Numbered from the stretch's first letter, positions 45,840 through 60,100 are shown. The stretch: DNA of 64,000 nt from Colletes latitarsis (GCF_051014445.1 NW_027488368.1:20496001-20560000); one strand, 5' to 3'. Notes: generated by a model from the letters alone, not told the origin. Numbers and translations are program-made.

Positions 45840-46674
45840 TCGCATATTTCTCATACTTCATGGCTAGATCCAGGGCTTTTTCTGAATTGCCTCACGTAGT
45901 AAAGTGGTACCACACTGAAACATTCAATGAAACCTGGTTTCGATCAATATTTTAGAGGATAACGCATGTTAGGTCTAGGTTAGGCCTGGGATTTTCACTC
46001 ATCAGACTCATACTTTCGCATTCTTCACATACTTGTTGAACGGATCCTGGGTTTTTTCTGGTTTGGATCACGTAGTAATGTGGGGCCACACTGAAACATT
46101 CAATGAAACCTGGTCTGGATAAATATTTTAGAGGATAACGCATCTTAGGTCTGGGTTAGGTCTAAGATTTGCCCTCATCAGGCTCACAGTTTAGCGTTTT
46201 TCACATACTTGTTGAACAGATCCTGGGTTTTTTCTGGTTTGGATCACGAAGTAGTGTGGTACCACACTGAAACAGTCCATTAAACCTGGTTTCGTTCAAT
46301 ATTTTAGAGGATAACGCATGATAGGTCTAGGTTAGGTCTGGGATTTGCTCTCATCAGCCCCTCATTCTTTCGCATATTTCTCATACTTGATGGCTAGATC
46401 CTGGGTTTTTTCTGGTTTTGATCACGTAGTAATCAGGTACCACAATGAAACATTCAATTAAACCTGGTCTTGATAAAAATTTTACAGAATAACGCATGTT
46501 AGGTCTGGGTTAGGTCTAGGATTTGCCCTCATCAGGCTCATACTTTCGCATATTTCTCATACTTCATGGCTAGATCCTGGGCTATTTTTCGGTTTGGATC
46601 ACGTAGTAATGTGGTACCACACTGAAACAGTCAATTAAATCTGGTTTTGATCAATATTTTAGAGAATAATTCAT

Positions 46675-46850
46675 GTTAGGTCTAGCTTAGGCCTGGGATT
46701 TACCCTCATCAGGGTGATACTGTCGCAGTTTTAACATACTTGTTGAACGGATCCTGGGTTTTTTCTGGTTTTGTTCACGTAGTAATGTGGTACCACTCCG
46801 AAACATTCAATTAAACCTGGTCTTGATAAATATTTTAGAGGATAACGCAT
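46675..46850. repeat. Most diverged monomer type, copy 1
   Basis: 176 bp, but with an unusual left half: GTTAGGTCTAGCTTAGG, GGGATTTACCC, CATCAGGGTGATACTGTCGC, AGTTTTAACATAC. The right half is ordinary class P with GGTTTTGTTCACG and GGTACCACTCCGAAAC. Copies lie at 51256 and 61644. Confidence 0.88.
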
Positions 46851-47324
46851 GTTAGGTTTGGGTTAGGTCTAGGATTTGCCCTCATCAGGCTCATACCTTC
46901 GCATATTTCTCATACTTCATGGCTAGATCCTGGGCTGTTTCTGGATTGTATCACGTAGTAATGTGGTACCACGCTGAAACAGTCGATTAAACCTGGTTTC
47001 GATCAATATTTTAGAGGATAACGCAAGTTAAGTCTGGGATAGGTCTGGGATTTGACCTCATCAGACTCATACTTTCGCATTCTTCACATACTTGTTGAAC
47101 GGATCCTGGGTTTTTTCTGGTTTTGATCACGTAGTAATGTGGTACCACACTGAAACACTCAATTAAACCTGGTCTTGATAAATATTTTAGAGAATAACGC
47201 ATGTTAGGTCTGGGTTAGGTCTAGGATTTGTCCTCATCAGGCTCACACTTTCGCATATTTCTCATACTTCATGGCTAGATCCTGGGCTATTTCTGGATTG
47301 GATCACGTAGTAATGTGGGACCAC

Positions 47325-48910
47325 ACTGAAACAGTCAAATAAACCTGGTTTCGATCAATACTTTAGAGGATAACGCAAGTTAGGTCTGGGATAGGTCTAG
47401 GATTTGCCCTCATCAGGCTCTTACTTTCGCATATTTCTCATACTTCATGGCTAGATCCTGGGCTATTTCTGGATTGGATCACGTAGTAAAGTGGTACCAC
47501 ACTGAAACATTCAATGAAACCTGGTCTGGATAAATATTTTAGAGGATAACGCATCTTAGGTCTGGGTTAGGTCTAAGATTTGCCCTCATCCGGCTCACAG
47601 TTTCGCGTTTTTCACATTCTTGTTGAACAGTTCCTGGGTTTTGTCTGGTTTGGATCACGAAGTAGTGTGGTACCACACTGAAACAGTCCATTAAACCTGG
47701 TTTCGATCAATATTTTAGAGAATAATTCATGTTAGGTCTAGGATAGCTCTGGGATTTGCTCCCATCAGGCTCATTCTTTCGCATATTTCTCATACTTGAT
47801 GGCTAGATCCTGGGCTTTTTCTGGATTGCATCACGTAGTAATGTAGTACCACACTGAAACAGTCAATGAAACCTGGTTTCCATCAATATTTTAGAGGACA
47901 ACGCAAGTTAGGTCTAGGTGAGGCCTGAGATTTTCACTGATCAGACTCATACTTTCGCATTCTTCACATACTTGTTGAACGGATCCTGGGTTTTTTCTGG
48001 TTTTGATCACGTAGTAATGTGGTACCACACTGAAACACTCAATTAAACCTGGTCTTGATAAATATTTTAGAGAATAACGCATGTTAGGTCTGGGTTATGT
48101 CTAGGATTTGTCCTCATCAGGCTCACACTTTCGCATATTTCTCATACTTCATGGCTAGATCCTGGGCTATTTCTGGATTGGATCACGTAGTAATGTGGGA
48201 CCACACTGAAACAGTCAAATAAACCTGGTTTTGATCAATATTTTAGAGAATAATTCATGTTAGGTCCAGGCTAGGTCAGGGATTTGCTCCCATCAGGCTC
48301 ATTCTTTCGCATATTTCTCATACTTGATGGCTAGATCCTGGGTTTTTTCTGGTTTGGATCACGTAGTAATGTGGTACCACACTGAAACAGTCGATTAAAC
48401 CTGGTTTCGATCAATATTTTAGAGGATAACGCAAGTTAAGTCTGGGATTGGTCTGGGATTTGACCTCATCAGACTCATACTTTCGCACACTTCACATACT
48501 CCTCGAACAGATCCTGGGTTATTTTCTGGTTTGGATCACATAGTAATTTGGTACCACACTGAAACAGTCGATTAAACCAGGTTTCGATCAATATTTTAGT
48601 TGATAACGCATGTTAGGTCTAGGTTAGGCCTGGGATTTTCACTCATCAGACTCATACTTTCGCATTCTTCACATACTTGTTGAACCGATCCTGGGTTTTT
48701 TCTGGTTTGGATCACGTAGTAATGTGGGATCACACTGAAACAGTCAATTAAACCTGGTTTCGATCAATATTTTAGAGAATAATTCATGTTAGTTCTAGGT
48801 TAGGTCTGGGATTTGCTCTCATCAGGCTCTTTCTTTCGCATATTTCTCATACATGTTGAACAGATCCTGGGCTCTTTCTGGATTGTATCACGTAGAAATG
48901 TGGTACCACG
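47325..48910. repeat. 9-monomer tandem duplication, copy 1 (1585 bp)
   Basis: The marker TCAATACTTTAGAGG followed by GTTAGG at 47379 recurs with GTTAGG at 48964. Both contain CATCCGGCTCACAG, CATTCTTGTTGAACAG, GGTTTTGTCTGG and CTAGGTGAGGCCTGAG. This copy alone runs into the ACTCCTCGAAC monomer near 48500. Confidence 0.87.
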
Positions 48911-50085
48911 CTGAAACAGTCAAATAAACCTGGTTTCGATCAATACTTTAGAGGATAACGCAAGTTAGGTCTGGGATAGGTCTAGGATTTGCCCTCATCA
49001 GGCTCTTACTTTCGCATATTTCTCATACTTCATGGCTAGATCCTGGGCTATTTCTGGATTGGATCACGTAGTAAAGTGGTACCACACTGAAACATTCAAT
49101 GAAACCTGGTCTGGATAAATATTTTAGAGGATAACGCATCTTAGGTCTGGGTTAGGTCTAAGATTTGCCCTCATCCGGCTCACAGTTTCGCGTTTTTCAC
49201 ATTCTTGTTGAACAGTTCCTGGGTTTTGTCTGGTTTGGATCACGAAGTAGTGTGGTACCACACTGAAACAGTCCATTAAACCTGGTTTCGATCAATATTT
49301 TAGAGAATAATTCATGTTAGGTCTAGGTTAGCTCTGGGATTTGCTCCCATCAGGCTCATTCTTTCGCATATTTCTCATACTTGATGGCTAGATCCTGGGC
49401 TTTTTCTGGATTGCATCACGTAGTAATGTAGTACCACACTGAAACAGTCAATGAAACCTGGTTTCCATCAATATTTTAGAGGACAACGCAAGTTAGGTCT
49501 AGGTGAGGCCTGAGATTTTCACTGATCAGACTCATACTTTCGCATTCTTCACATACTTGTTGAACGGATCCTGGGTTTTTTCTGGTTTTGATCACGTAGT
49601 AATGTGGTACCACACTGAAACACTCAATTAAACCTGGTCTTGATAAATATTTTAGAGAATAACGCATGTTAGGTCTGGGTTAGGTCTAGGATTTGTCCTC
49701 ATCAGGCTCACACTTTCGCATATTTCTCATACTTCATGGCTAGATCCTGGGCTATTTCTGGATTGGATCACGTAGTAATGTGGGACCACACTGAAACAGT
49801 CAAATAAACCTGGTTTTGATCAATATTTTAGAGAATAATTCATGTTAGGTCTAGGCTAGGTCAGGGATTTGCTCCCATCAGGCTCATTCTTTCGCATATT
49901 TCTCATACTTGATGGCTAGATCCTGGGTTTTTTCTGGTTTGGATCACGTAGTAATGTGGTACCACACTGAAACAGTCGATTAAACCTGGTTTCGATCAAT
50001 ATTTTAGAGGATAACGCAAGTTAAGTCTGGGATTGGTCTGGGATTTGACCTCATCAGACTCATACTTTCGCACACTTCACATACT
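48911..50085. repeat. 9-monomer tandem duplication, copy 2 (partial)
   Basis: It follows copy 1 for about 6.7 monomers, then reads ACTCGTTGAAC where copy 1 reads ACTCCTCGAAC. Differences include GGTTAGCTCTGGG (about 49326) against GGATAGCTCTGGG (about 47741), and GGGTTAGGTC (about 49677) against GGGTTATGTC (about 48092). Confidence 0.86.
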
Positions 50086-51255
50086 CGTTGAACAGATCCT
50101 GGGTTATTTTCTGGTTTGGATCACATAGTAATGTGGTACCACACTGAAACAGTCGATTAAACCAGGTTTCGATCAATATTTTTGAGGATAACGCATATAA
50201 GGTCTAGGTTAGGTCTGGGATTTGCTCTCATCAGGCTCATTCATTCGCATATTTCTCATACTTGATGGGTAGATCCTGGGCTTTTTCTGGATTGCATCAC
50301 GTAGTAATGTAGTACCACACTGAAACAGACAATGAAACCTGGTTTCTATCAATATTTTAGAGGAGAACGCATGTTAGGTCTAGGTAAGGCCTGAGATTTG
50401 CTCTCATCAGGCACATTCTTTCGCATATTTCTCATACTTCATGGCTAGATCCAGGGCTTTTTCTGAATTGCCTCACGTAGTAAAGTGGTACCACACTGAA
50501 ACATTCAATGAAACCTGGTTTCGATCAATATTTTAGAGGATAACGCATGTTAGGTCTAGGTTAGGCCTGGGATTTTCACTCATCAGACTCATACTTTCGC
50601 ATTCTTCACATACTTGTTGAACGGATCCTGGGTTTTTTCTGGTTTGGATCACGTAGTAATGTGGGGCCACACTGAAACATTCAATGAAACCTGGTCTGGA
50701 TAAATATTTTAGAGGATAACGCATCTTAGGTCTGGATTAGGTCTAAGATTTGCCCTCATCAGGCTCACAGTTTAGCGTTTTTCACATACTTGTTGAACAG
50801 ATCCTGGGTTTTTTCTGGTTTGGATCACGAAGTAGTGTGGTACCACACTGAAACAGTCCATTAAACCTGGTTTCGTTCAATATTTTAGAGGATAACGCAT
50901 GATAGGTCTAGGTTAGGTCTGGGATTTGCTCTCATCAGCCCCTCATTCTTTCGCATATTTCTCATACTTGATGGCTAGATCCTGGGTTTTTTCTGGTTTT
51001 GATCACGTAGTAATCAGGTACCACAATGAAACATTCAATTAAACCTGGTCTTGATAAAAATTTTACAGAATAACGCATGTTAGGTCTGGGTTAGGTCTAG
51101 GATTTGCCCTCATCAGGCTCATACTTTCGCATATTTCTCATACTTCATGGCTAGATCCTGGGCTATTTTTCGGTTTGGATCACGTAGTAATGTGGTACCA
51201 CACTGAAACAGTCAATTAAATCTGGTTTTGATCAATATTTTAGAGAATAATTCAT

Positions 51256-51431
51256 GTTAGGTCTAGCTTAGGCCTGGGATTTACCCTCATCAGGGTGATA
51301 CTGTCGCAGTTTTAACATACTTGTTGAACGGATCCTGGGTTTTTTCTGGTTTTGTTCACGTAGTAATGTGGTACCACACCGAAACATTCAATTAAACCTG
51401 GTCTTGATAAATATTTTAGAGGATAACGCAT
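51256..51431. repeat. Most diverged monomer type, copy 2
   Basis: It carries the same CAGGGTGATACTGTCGC and AGTTTTAACATAC words, with GGTACCACACCGAAAC. It is followed by a CTTAGG-start monomer instead of GTTAGGTTTGGG, so it lies on a block junction. Confidence 0.88.
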
Positions 51432-52985
51432 CTTAGGTCTGGGTTAGGTCTAGGATTTGCCCTCATCGGGCTCATTCTTTCGCATATTTCTCAAACTTGA
51501 TGGCTAGATCCTGGGCTTTTTCTGGATTGCGTCACGTAGTAATGTGGTACCACACTGAAACATTCAATTAAACCTGGTCTTGATAAATATTTTAGAGGAT
51601 AACGCTTGTTAGGTCTGGGTTTGGTCTAGGATTTGCCCTCATCAGGCTCATACTTTCGCATATTTCTCATACTTCATGGCTAGATCCTTTGCATTTCTGG
51701 ATTGTATCACGTAGTAATGAAGTACAACACTGAAACAGTCAATTGAACCTGGTTTCCATCAATATCTTAGAGGACAACGCAAGCTAGGTCTGGGATAGGT
51801 CTTGGACTTGCCCTCACCAGGCTCATACTTTCGCGTTTTTCACATACTTGTTGAACAGGTCCTGGGTTTTTTCTGGTTTGGATCAGGTAGACGTGTGGTA
51901 CCACACTGAAACAGTCGATTAAACCTGGTCTCGATCAATATTTCAGAGAATAATTCATGTTAGGTCTGGGACAGGTCTTGGACTTGCCCTCATCAGACTC
52001 ATACTTTCGCATTCTTCACATACTTGTTGAACTGATCCTGGGTTTTTTCTGGTTTGGATCACGTAGTAATGTGGTACCACACTGAAACAGTCGATTAAAC
52101 CTGGTTTCGATCAATATTTTAGAGGATAACGCAAGCTAGGTCTAGGTTAGGCCTGGGATTTTCACTGATCAGACTCATACTTTCGCATTCTTCACATACT
52201 TGTTGGACTGATCCTGGGTTTTTTCTGGTTTGGATCACGTAGTAATGTGGTACCACACTGAAACAGTCGATTAAACCTGGTTTCGATCAATATTTTAGAG
52301 GATAACGCATGTTAGGTCCAGGTTAGCCTTGGGATTTTCACTCATCAGACTCATACTTTCGCATTCTTCACATACTTGTAAACGGATCCTGGGTTTTTTC
52401 TGGTTTGGATCACGTAGTAATGTGGTACCTCACTGAAACAGTCAATTAAATCTGGTTTCCATCAATATCTTAGAGGACAACGCAAGTTAGGTCTGGAATA
52501 TGTCTGGGATTTGCCCTCATCAGGCTCATACTTTCGCGTTTTTCACATACTCGTTGAACAGATCCTGGGTTTTTTCTGGTTTGGATCACGTAGTAGTGTG
52601 ATACCACACTGAAACAGTCGATTAAACCTGGCTTCGATCAATATTTTAGTGGATAACGCATGTTAGGTCTAGGTTTGCACTGGGATTTTCACTCATCAGA
52701 CTCATACTTTCGCATTCTTCACATACTTGTTGTACTGATCCTGGGTTTTTTCTGGTTTGGATCACGTAGTAATGTGGTACCTCACTGAAACAGTCAATTA
52801 AATCTGGTTTCCATCAATATCTTAGAGGACAACGCAAGTTAGGTCTGGGATATGTCTGGGATTTGCGCTCATCAGGCTCATACTTTCGCGTTTTTCACAT
52901 ACTTGTTGAACAGATCCTGGGTTTTTTCTGGTTTGGATCACGTAGTAGTGTGGTACCACACTGAAACAGTCCATTAAACCTGGTT
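51404..52985. repeat. 9-monomer block, internal third copy
   Basis: The same monomers as 42949-44530 and 57918-59499. At its right end it jumps in sequence to the material otherwise found near 45230 (TTTCGCTTAATATT, then GCATGTAAGG), so four monomers present in the other two copies are absent. A private GTTGTACTGATCC is near 52730. Confidence 0.85.
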
Positions 52986-54247
52986 TCGCTTAATATTTTA
53001 GAGGATAACGCATGTAAGGTCTAGGTTAGGTCTGGGATTTGCTCTCATCAGGCTCATTCTTTCGCATATTTCTCATACTTGATGGCTAGATCCTGGGTTT
53101 TTTCTGGTTTGGATCACGTAGTAATGTGGTACCACACTGAAACAGTCGATTAAACCTGGTTTCGATCAATATTTTAGAGGATAACGCAAGTTAAGTCTGG
53201 GATTGGTCTGGGATTTGACCTCATCAGACTCATACTTTCGCACACTTCACATACTCGTTGAACAGATCCTGGGTTATTTTCTGGTTTGGATCAGATAGTA
53301 ATGTGGTACCACACTGAAACAGTCGATTAAACCAGGTTTCGATCAATATTTTTGAGGATAACGCATATAAGGTCTAGGTTAGGTCTGGGATTTGCTCTCA
53401 TCAGGCTCATTCATTCGCATATTTCTCATACTTGATGGCTAGATCCTGGGCTTTTTCTGGATTGCATCACGTAGTAATGTAGTACCACACTGAAACAGAC
53501 AATGAAACCTGGTTTCTATCAATATTTTAGAGGAGAACGCATGTTAGGTCTAGGTAAGGCCTGAGATTTGCTCTCATCAGGCACATTCTTTCGCATATTT
53601 CTCATACTTCATGGCTAGATCCAGGGCTTTTTCTGAATTGCCTCACGTAGTAAAGTGGTACCACACTGAAACATTCAATGAAACCTGGTTTCGATCAATA
53701 TTTTAGAGGATAACGCATGTTAGGTCTAGGTTAGGCCTGGGATTTTCACTCATCAGACTCATACTTTCGCATTCTTCACATACTTGTTGAACGGATCCTG
53801 GGTTTTTTCTGGTTTGGATCACGTAGTAATGTGGGGCCACACTGAAACATTCAATGAAACCTGGTCTGGATAAATATTTTAGAGGATAACGCATCTTAGG
53901 TCTGGGTTAGGTCTAAGATTTGCCCTCATCAGGCTCACAGTTTAGCGTTTTTCACATACTTGTTGAACAGATCCTGGGTTTTTTCTGGTTTGGATCACGA
54001 AGTAGTGTGGTACCACACTGAAACAGTCCATTAAACCTGGTTTCGTTCAATATTTTAGAGGATAACGCATGATAGGTCTAGGTTAGGTCTGGGATTTGCT
54101 CTCATCAGGCTCATACTTTCGCATATTTCTCATACTTCATGGCTAGATCCTGGGCTATTTTTCGGTTTGGATCACGTAGTAATGTGGTACCACACTGAAA
54201 CAGTCAATTAAATCTGGTTTTGATCAATATTTTAGAGAATAATTCAT

Positions 54248-54423
54248 GTTAGGTCTAGCTTAGGCCTGGGATTTGTCCTCATCAGGCTCACACTTTCGCA
54301 TATTTCTCATACTTCATGGCTAGATCCTGGGCTATTTCTGGATTGGATCACGTAGTAATGTGGGACCACACTGAAACAGTCAAATAAACCTGGTTTCGAT
54401 CAATACTTTAGAGGATAACGCAA
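54248..54423. repeat. Recombinant derivative of the diverged monomer
   Basis: It begins GTTAGGTCTAGCTTAGGCC like the diverged type but then reads GGGATTTGTCC, CACACTTTCGCATATTTC and an ordinary class Q body with GTGGGACCAC. The exchange lies in GCCTGGGATTT, early in the monomer. Confidence 0.82.
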
Positions 54424-54599
54424 GTTAGGTCTGGGATAGGTCTAGGATTTGCCCTCATCAGGCTCTTACTTTCGCATATTTCTCATACTTCATGGCTAGA
54501 TCCTGGGCTATTTCTGGATTGGATCACGTAGTAAAGTGGTACCACACTGAAACATTCAATGAAACCTGGTCTGGATAAATATTTTAGAGGATAACGCAA
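54424..54599. repeat. m3-type monomer, first of two identical neighbours
   Basis: Start GTTAGGTCTGGGATAGG, CTCTTACTTTCGC, GTAAAGTGGTACC and GGTCTGGATAAATATT. I read this monomer and the next base by base and found no difference. Confidence 0.9.
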
Positions 54600-54775
54600 G
54601 TTAGGTCTGGGATAGGTCTAGGATTTGCCCTCATCAGGCTCTTACTTTCGCATATTTCTCATACTTCATGGCTAGATCCTGGGCTATTTCTGGATTGGAT
54701 CACGTAGTAAAGTGGTACCACACTGAAACATTCAATGAAACCTGGTCTGGATAAATATTTTAGAGGATAACGCAA
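54600..54775. repeat. m3-type monomer, second of two identical neighbours
   Basis: Identical by eye to 54424-54599 over 176 bp. Adjacent identical monomers were not noticed elsewhere in the window, so this looks like a single-monomer duplication at the left edge of the 54745-57195 block. Confidence 0.9.
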
Positions 54776-57195
54776 GTTAAGTCTGGGATAGGTCTGGGAT
54801 TTGACCTCATCAGACTCATACTTTCGCATTCTTCACATACTTGTTGAACGGATCCTGGGTTTTTTCTGGTTTTGATCACGTAGTAATGTGGTACCACACT
54901 GAAACACTCAATTAAACCTGGTCTTGATAAATATTTTAGAGAATAACGCATGTTAGGTCTGGGTTAGGTCTAGGATTTGTCCTCATCAGGCTCACACTTT
55001 CGCATATTTCTCATACTTCATGGCTAGATCCTGGGCTATTTCTGGATTGGATCACGTAGTAATGTGGGACCACACTGAAACAGTCAAATAAACCTGGTTT
55101 CGATCAATACTTTAGAGGATAACGCAAGTTAGGTCTGGGATAGGTCTAGGATTTGCCCTCATCAGGCTCTTACTTTCGCATATTTCTCATACTTCATGGC
55201 TAGATCCTGGGCTATTTCTGGATTGGATCACGTAGTAAAGTGGTACCACACTGAAACATTCAATGAAACCTGGTCTGGATAAATATTTTAGAGGATAACG
55301 CATCTTAGGTCTGGGTTAGGTCTAAGATTTGCCCTCATCCGGCTCACAGTTTCGCGTTTTTCACATTCTTGTTGAACAGTTCCTGGGTTTTGTCTGGTTT
55401 GGATCACGAAGTAGTGTGGTACCACACTGAAACAGTCCATTAAACCTGGTTTCGATCAATATTTTAGAGAATAATTCATGTTAGGTCTAGGTTAGCTCTG
55501 GGATTTGCTCCCATCAGGCTCATTCTTTCGCATATTTCTCATACTTGATGGCTAGATCCTGGGCTTTTTCTGGATTGCATCACGTAGTAATGTAGTACCA
55601 CACTGAAACAGTCAATGAAACCTGGTTTCCATCAATATTTTAGAGGACAACGCAAGTTAGGTCTAGGTGAGGCCTGAGATTTTCACTGATCAGACTCATA
55701 CTTTCGCATTCTTCACATACTTGTTGAACGGATCCTGGGTTTTTTCTGGTTTTGATCACGTAGTAATGTGGTACCACACTGAAACACTCAATTAAACCTG
55801 GTCTTGATAAATATTTTAGAGAATAACGCATGTTAGGTCTGGGTTAGGTCTAGGATTTGTCCTCATCAGCCTCACACTTTCGCATATTTCTCATACTTCA
55901 TGGCTAGATCCTGGGCTATTTCTGGATTGGATCACGTAGTAATGTGGGACCACACTGAAACAGTCAAATAAACCTGGTTTTGATCAATATTTTAGAGAAT
56001 AATTCATGTTAGGTCTAGGCTAGGTCAGGGATTTGCTCCCATCAGGCTCATTCTTTCGCATATTTCTCATACTTGATGGCTAGATCCTGGGTTTTTTCTG
56101 GTTTGGATCACGTAGTAATGTGGTACCACACTGAAACAGTCGATTAAACCTGGTTTCGATCAATATTTTAGAGGATAACGCAAGTTAAGTCTGGGATTGT
56201 TCTGGGATTTGACCTCATCAGACTCATACTTTCGCACACTTCACATACTCCTCGAACAGATCCTGGGTAATTTTCTGGTTTGGATCACATAGTAATTTGG
56301 TACCACACTGAAACAGTCGATTAAACCAGGTTTCGATCAATATTTTAGTTGATAACGCATGTTAGGTCTAGGTTAGGCCTGGGATTTTCACTCATCAGAC
56401 TCATACTTTCGCATTCTTCACATACTTGTTGAACCGATCCTGGGTTTTTTCTGGTTTGGATCACGTAGTAATGTGGGATCACACTGAAACAGTCAATTAA
56501 ACCTGGTTTCGATCAATATTTTAGAGAATAATTCATGTTAGTTCTAGGTTAGGTCTGGGATTTGCTCTCATCAGGCTCTTTCTTTCGCATATTTCTCATA
56601 CATGTTGAACAGATCCTGGGCTGTTTCTGGATTGTATCACGTAGAAATGTGGTACCACGCTGAAACAGTCAAATAAACCTGGTTTCGATCAATACTTTAG
56701 AGGATAACGCAAGTTAGGTCTGGGATAGGTCTAGGATTTGCCCTCATCAGGCTCTTACTTTCGCATATTTCTCATACTTCATGGCTAGATCCTGGGCTAT
56801 TTCTGGATTGGATCACGTAGTAAAGTGGTACCACACTGAAACATTCAATGAAACCTGGTCTGGATAAATATTTTAGAGGATAACGCATCTTAGGTCTGGG
56901 TTAGGTCTAAGATTTGCCCTCATCCGGCTCACAGTTTCGCGTTTTTCACATTCTTGTTGAACAGTTCCTGGGTTTTGTCTGGTTTGGATCACGAAGTAGT
57001 GTGGTACCACACTGAAACAGTCCATTAAACCTGGTTTCGATCAATATTTTAGAGAATAATTCATGTTAGGTCTAGGTTAGCTCTGGGATTTGCTCCCATC
57101 AGGCTCATTCTTTCGCATATTTCTCATACTTGATGGCTAGATCCTGGGCTTTTTCTGGATTGCATCACGTAGTAATGTAGTACCACACTGAAACA
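54745..57195. repeat. 14-monomer block, copy of 46996-49446
   Basis: Offset 7749 bp (44 monomers), checked at 47011/54760 and 47891/55640. It keeps the rare ACTCCTCGAAC, GTTGAACCGATCC, GTTAGTTCTAGG and CACGTAGAAATG words. It starts directly after two identical m3 monomers and ends in a hybrid at about 57195. Confidence 0.88.
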
Positions 57196-60100
57196 GTCGA
57201 TTAAACCTGGTTTCGATCAATATTTTAGAGGATAACGCAAGTTAAGTCTGGGATTGGTCTGGGATTTGACCTCATCAGACTCATACTTTCGCACACTTCA
57301 CATACTCGTTGAACAGATCCTGGGTTATTTTCTGGTTTGGATCACATAGTAATGTGGTACCACACTGAAACAGTCGATTAAACCAGGTTTCGATCAATAT
57401 TTTTGAGGATAACGCATATAAGGTCTAGGTTAGGTCTGGGATTTGCTCTCATCAGGCTCATTCATTCGCATATTTCTCATACTTGATGGGTAGATCCTGG
57501 GCTTTTTCTGGATTGCATCACGTAGTAATGTAGTACCACACTGAAACAGACAATGAAACCTGGTTTCTATCAATATTTTAGAGGAGAACGCATGTTAGGT
57601 CTAGGTAAGGCCTGAGATTTGCTCTCATCAGGCACATTCTTTCGCATATTTCTCATACTTCATGGCTAGATCCTGGGCTTTTTCTGGATTGCCTCACGTA
57701 GTAAAGTGGTACCACACTGAAACATTCAATGAAACCTGGTTTCGATCAATATTTTAGAGGATAACGCATGCTAGGTCTAGGTTAGGCCTGGGATTTTCAC
57801 TCATCAGACTCATACTTTCGCATTCTTCACATACTTGTTGAACGGATCCTGGGTTTTTCCTGGTTTGGATCACGTAGTAATGTGGGGCCACACTGAAACA
57901 TTCAATGAAACCTGGTCTGGATAAATATTTTAGAGGATAACGCATCTTAGGTCTGGGTTAGGTCTAGGATTTGCCCTCATCGGGCTCATTCTTTCGCATA
58001 TTTCTCAAACTTGATGGCTAGATCCTGGGCTTTTTCTGGATTGCGTCACGTAGTAATGTGGTACCACACTGAAACATTCAATTAAACCTGGTCTTGATAA
58101 ATATTTTAGAGGATAACGCATGTTAGGTCTGGGTTTGGTCTAGGATTTGCCCTCATCAGGCTCATACTTTCGCATATTTCTCATACTTCATGGCTAGATC
58201 CTTTGCATTTCTGGATTGTATCACGTAGTAATGAAGTACAACACTGAAACAGTCAATTGAACCTGGTTTCCATCAATATCTTAGAGGACAACGCAAGCTA
58301 GGTCTGGGATAGGTCTTGGACTTGCCCTCACCAGGCTCATACTTTCGCGTTTTTCACATACTTGTTGAACAGGTCCTGGGTTTTTTCTGGTTTGGATCAG
58401 GTAGACGTGTGGTACCACACTGAAACAGTCGATTAAACCTGGTCTCGATCAATATTTCAGAGAATAATTCATGTTAGGTCTGGGACAGGTCTTGGACTTG
58501 CCCTCATCAGACTCATACTTTCGCATTCTTCACATACTTGTTGAACTGATCCTGGGTTTTTTCTGGTTTGGATCACGTAGTAATGTGGTACCACACTGAA
58601 ACAGTCGATTAAACCTGGTTTCGATCAATATTTTAGAGGATAACGCAAGCTAGGTCTAGGTTAGGCCTGGGATTTTCACTGATCAGACTCATACTTTCGC
58701 ATTCTTCACATACTTGTTGGACTGATCCTGGGTTTTTTCTGGTTTGGATCACGTAGTAATGTGGTACCACACTGAAACAGTCGATTAAACCTGGTTTCGA
58801 TCAATATTTTAGAGGATAACGCATGTTAGGTCCAGGTTAGCCTTGGGATTTTCACTCATCAGACTCATACTTTCGCATTCTTCACATACTTGTAAACGGA
58901 TCCTGGGTTTTTTCTGGTTTGGATCACGTAGTAATGTGGTACCTCACTGAAACAGTCAATTAAATCTGGTTTCCATCAATATCTTAGAGGACAACGCAAG
59001 TTAGGTCTGGAATATGTCTGGGATTTGCCCTCATCAGGCTCATACTTTCGCGTTTTTCACATACTCGTTGAACAGATCCTGGGTTTTTTCTGGTTTGGAT
59101 CACCTAGTAGTGTGATACCACACTGAAACAGTCGATTAAACCTGGCTTCGATCAATATTTTAGTGGATAACGCATGTTAGGTCTAGGTTTGCACTGGGAT
59201 TTTCACTCATCAGACTCATACTTTCGCATTCTTCACATACTTGTTGAACTGATCCTGGGTTTTTTCTGGTTTGGATCACGTAGTAATGTGGTACCTCACT
59301 GAAACAGTCAATTAAATCTGGTTTCCATCAATATCTTAGAGGACAACGCAAGTTAGGTCTGGGATATGTCTGGGATTTGCCCTCATCAGGCTCATACTTT
59401 CGCGTTTTTCACATACTTGTTGAACAGATCCTGGGTTTTTTCTGGTTTGGATCACGTAGTAGTGTGGTACCACACTGAAACAGTCCATTAAACCTGGTTA
59501 GGATCAATATTTTAGAGGATAACGCATGTTAGGTCTAGGTTAGGTCTGGGATTTTCACTCATCAGACTCATACTTTCGCATTCTTCACATACTTGTTGAA
59601 CGGATCCTGGGTTTTTTCTGGTTTGGATCACGTAGTAATGTGGTACCACACTGAAACAGTCGATTAAACCTGGTTTCGATCAAAATTTTAGAGGATAACG
59701 CATGTTAGGTCTGGGTTAGGTCTTGGATTTGCCCTCATCGGGCTCATTCTTTCGCATATTTCTCAAACTTGATGGCTAGATCCTGGGCTTTTTCTGGATT
59801 GCGTCACGTAGTAATGTGGTACCACACTGAAACATTCAATTAAACCTGGTCTTGATAAATATTTTAGCGGATAACGCATGTTAGGTCTGGGTTTGGGGTA
59901 GGATTTGCCCTCATCAGGCTCATACTTTCGCATATTTCTCATACTTCATGGCTAGATCCTTTGCTTTTTCTGGATTGTATCACGTAGTAATGAAGTACAA
60001 CACTGAAACAGTCAATTGAACCTGGTTTCCATCAATATCTTAGAGGACAACGCAAGCTAGGTCTGGGATAGGTCTTGGACTTGCCCTCATCAGGCTCATA

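Larger units (their letters stand above)
42226..47123. repeat. 85-monomer-offset duplication, copy 1 (~4.9 kb)
   Basis: It pairs with 57195-62092 at an offset of 14969 bp, checked at 42785, 43432, 45952 and 46675. It includes the GGTAGACGTG monomer, the GTACCTCACTG monomers, GATCAAAATTTTAG, and the diverged CAGGGTGATACTG monomer. About 45598-45839 does not match the partner; see the conversion-like patch. Confidence 0.9.

Noticed and set aside
46355..46380. CATCAGCCCCTCATTC insertion as a possible mobile-element footprint
   Set aside because: It is a 2-bp length change in one monomer type, copied to 50940 and 61325 with its block; there is no target duplication or inverted ends.
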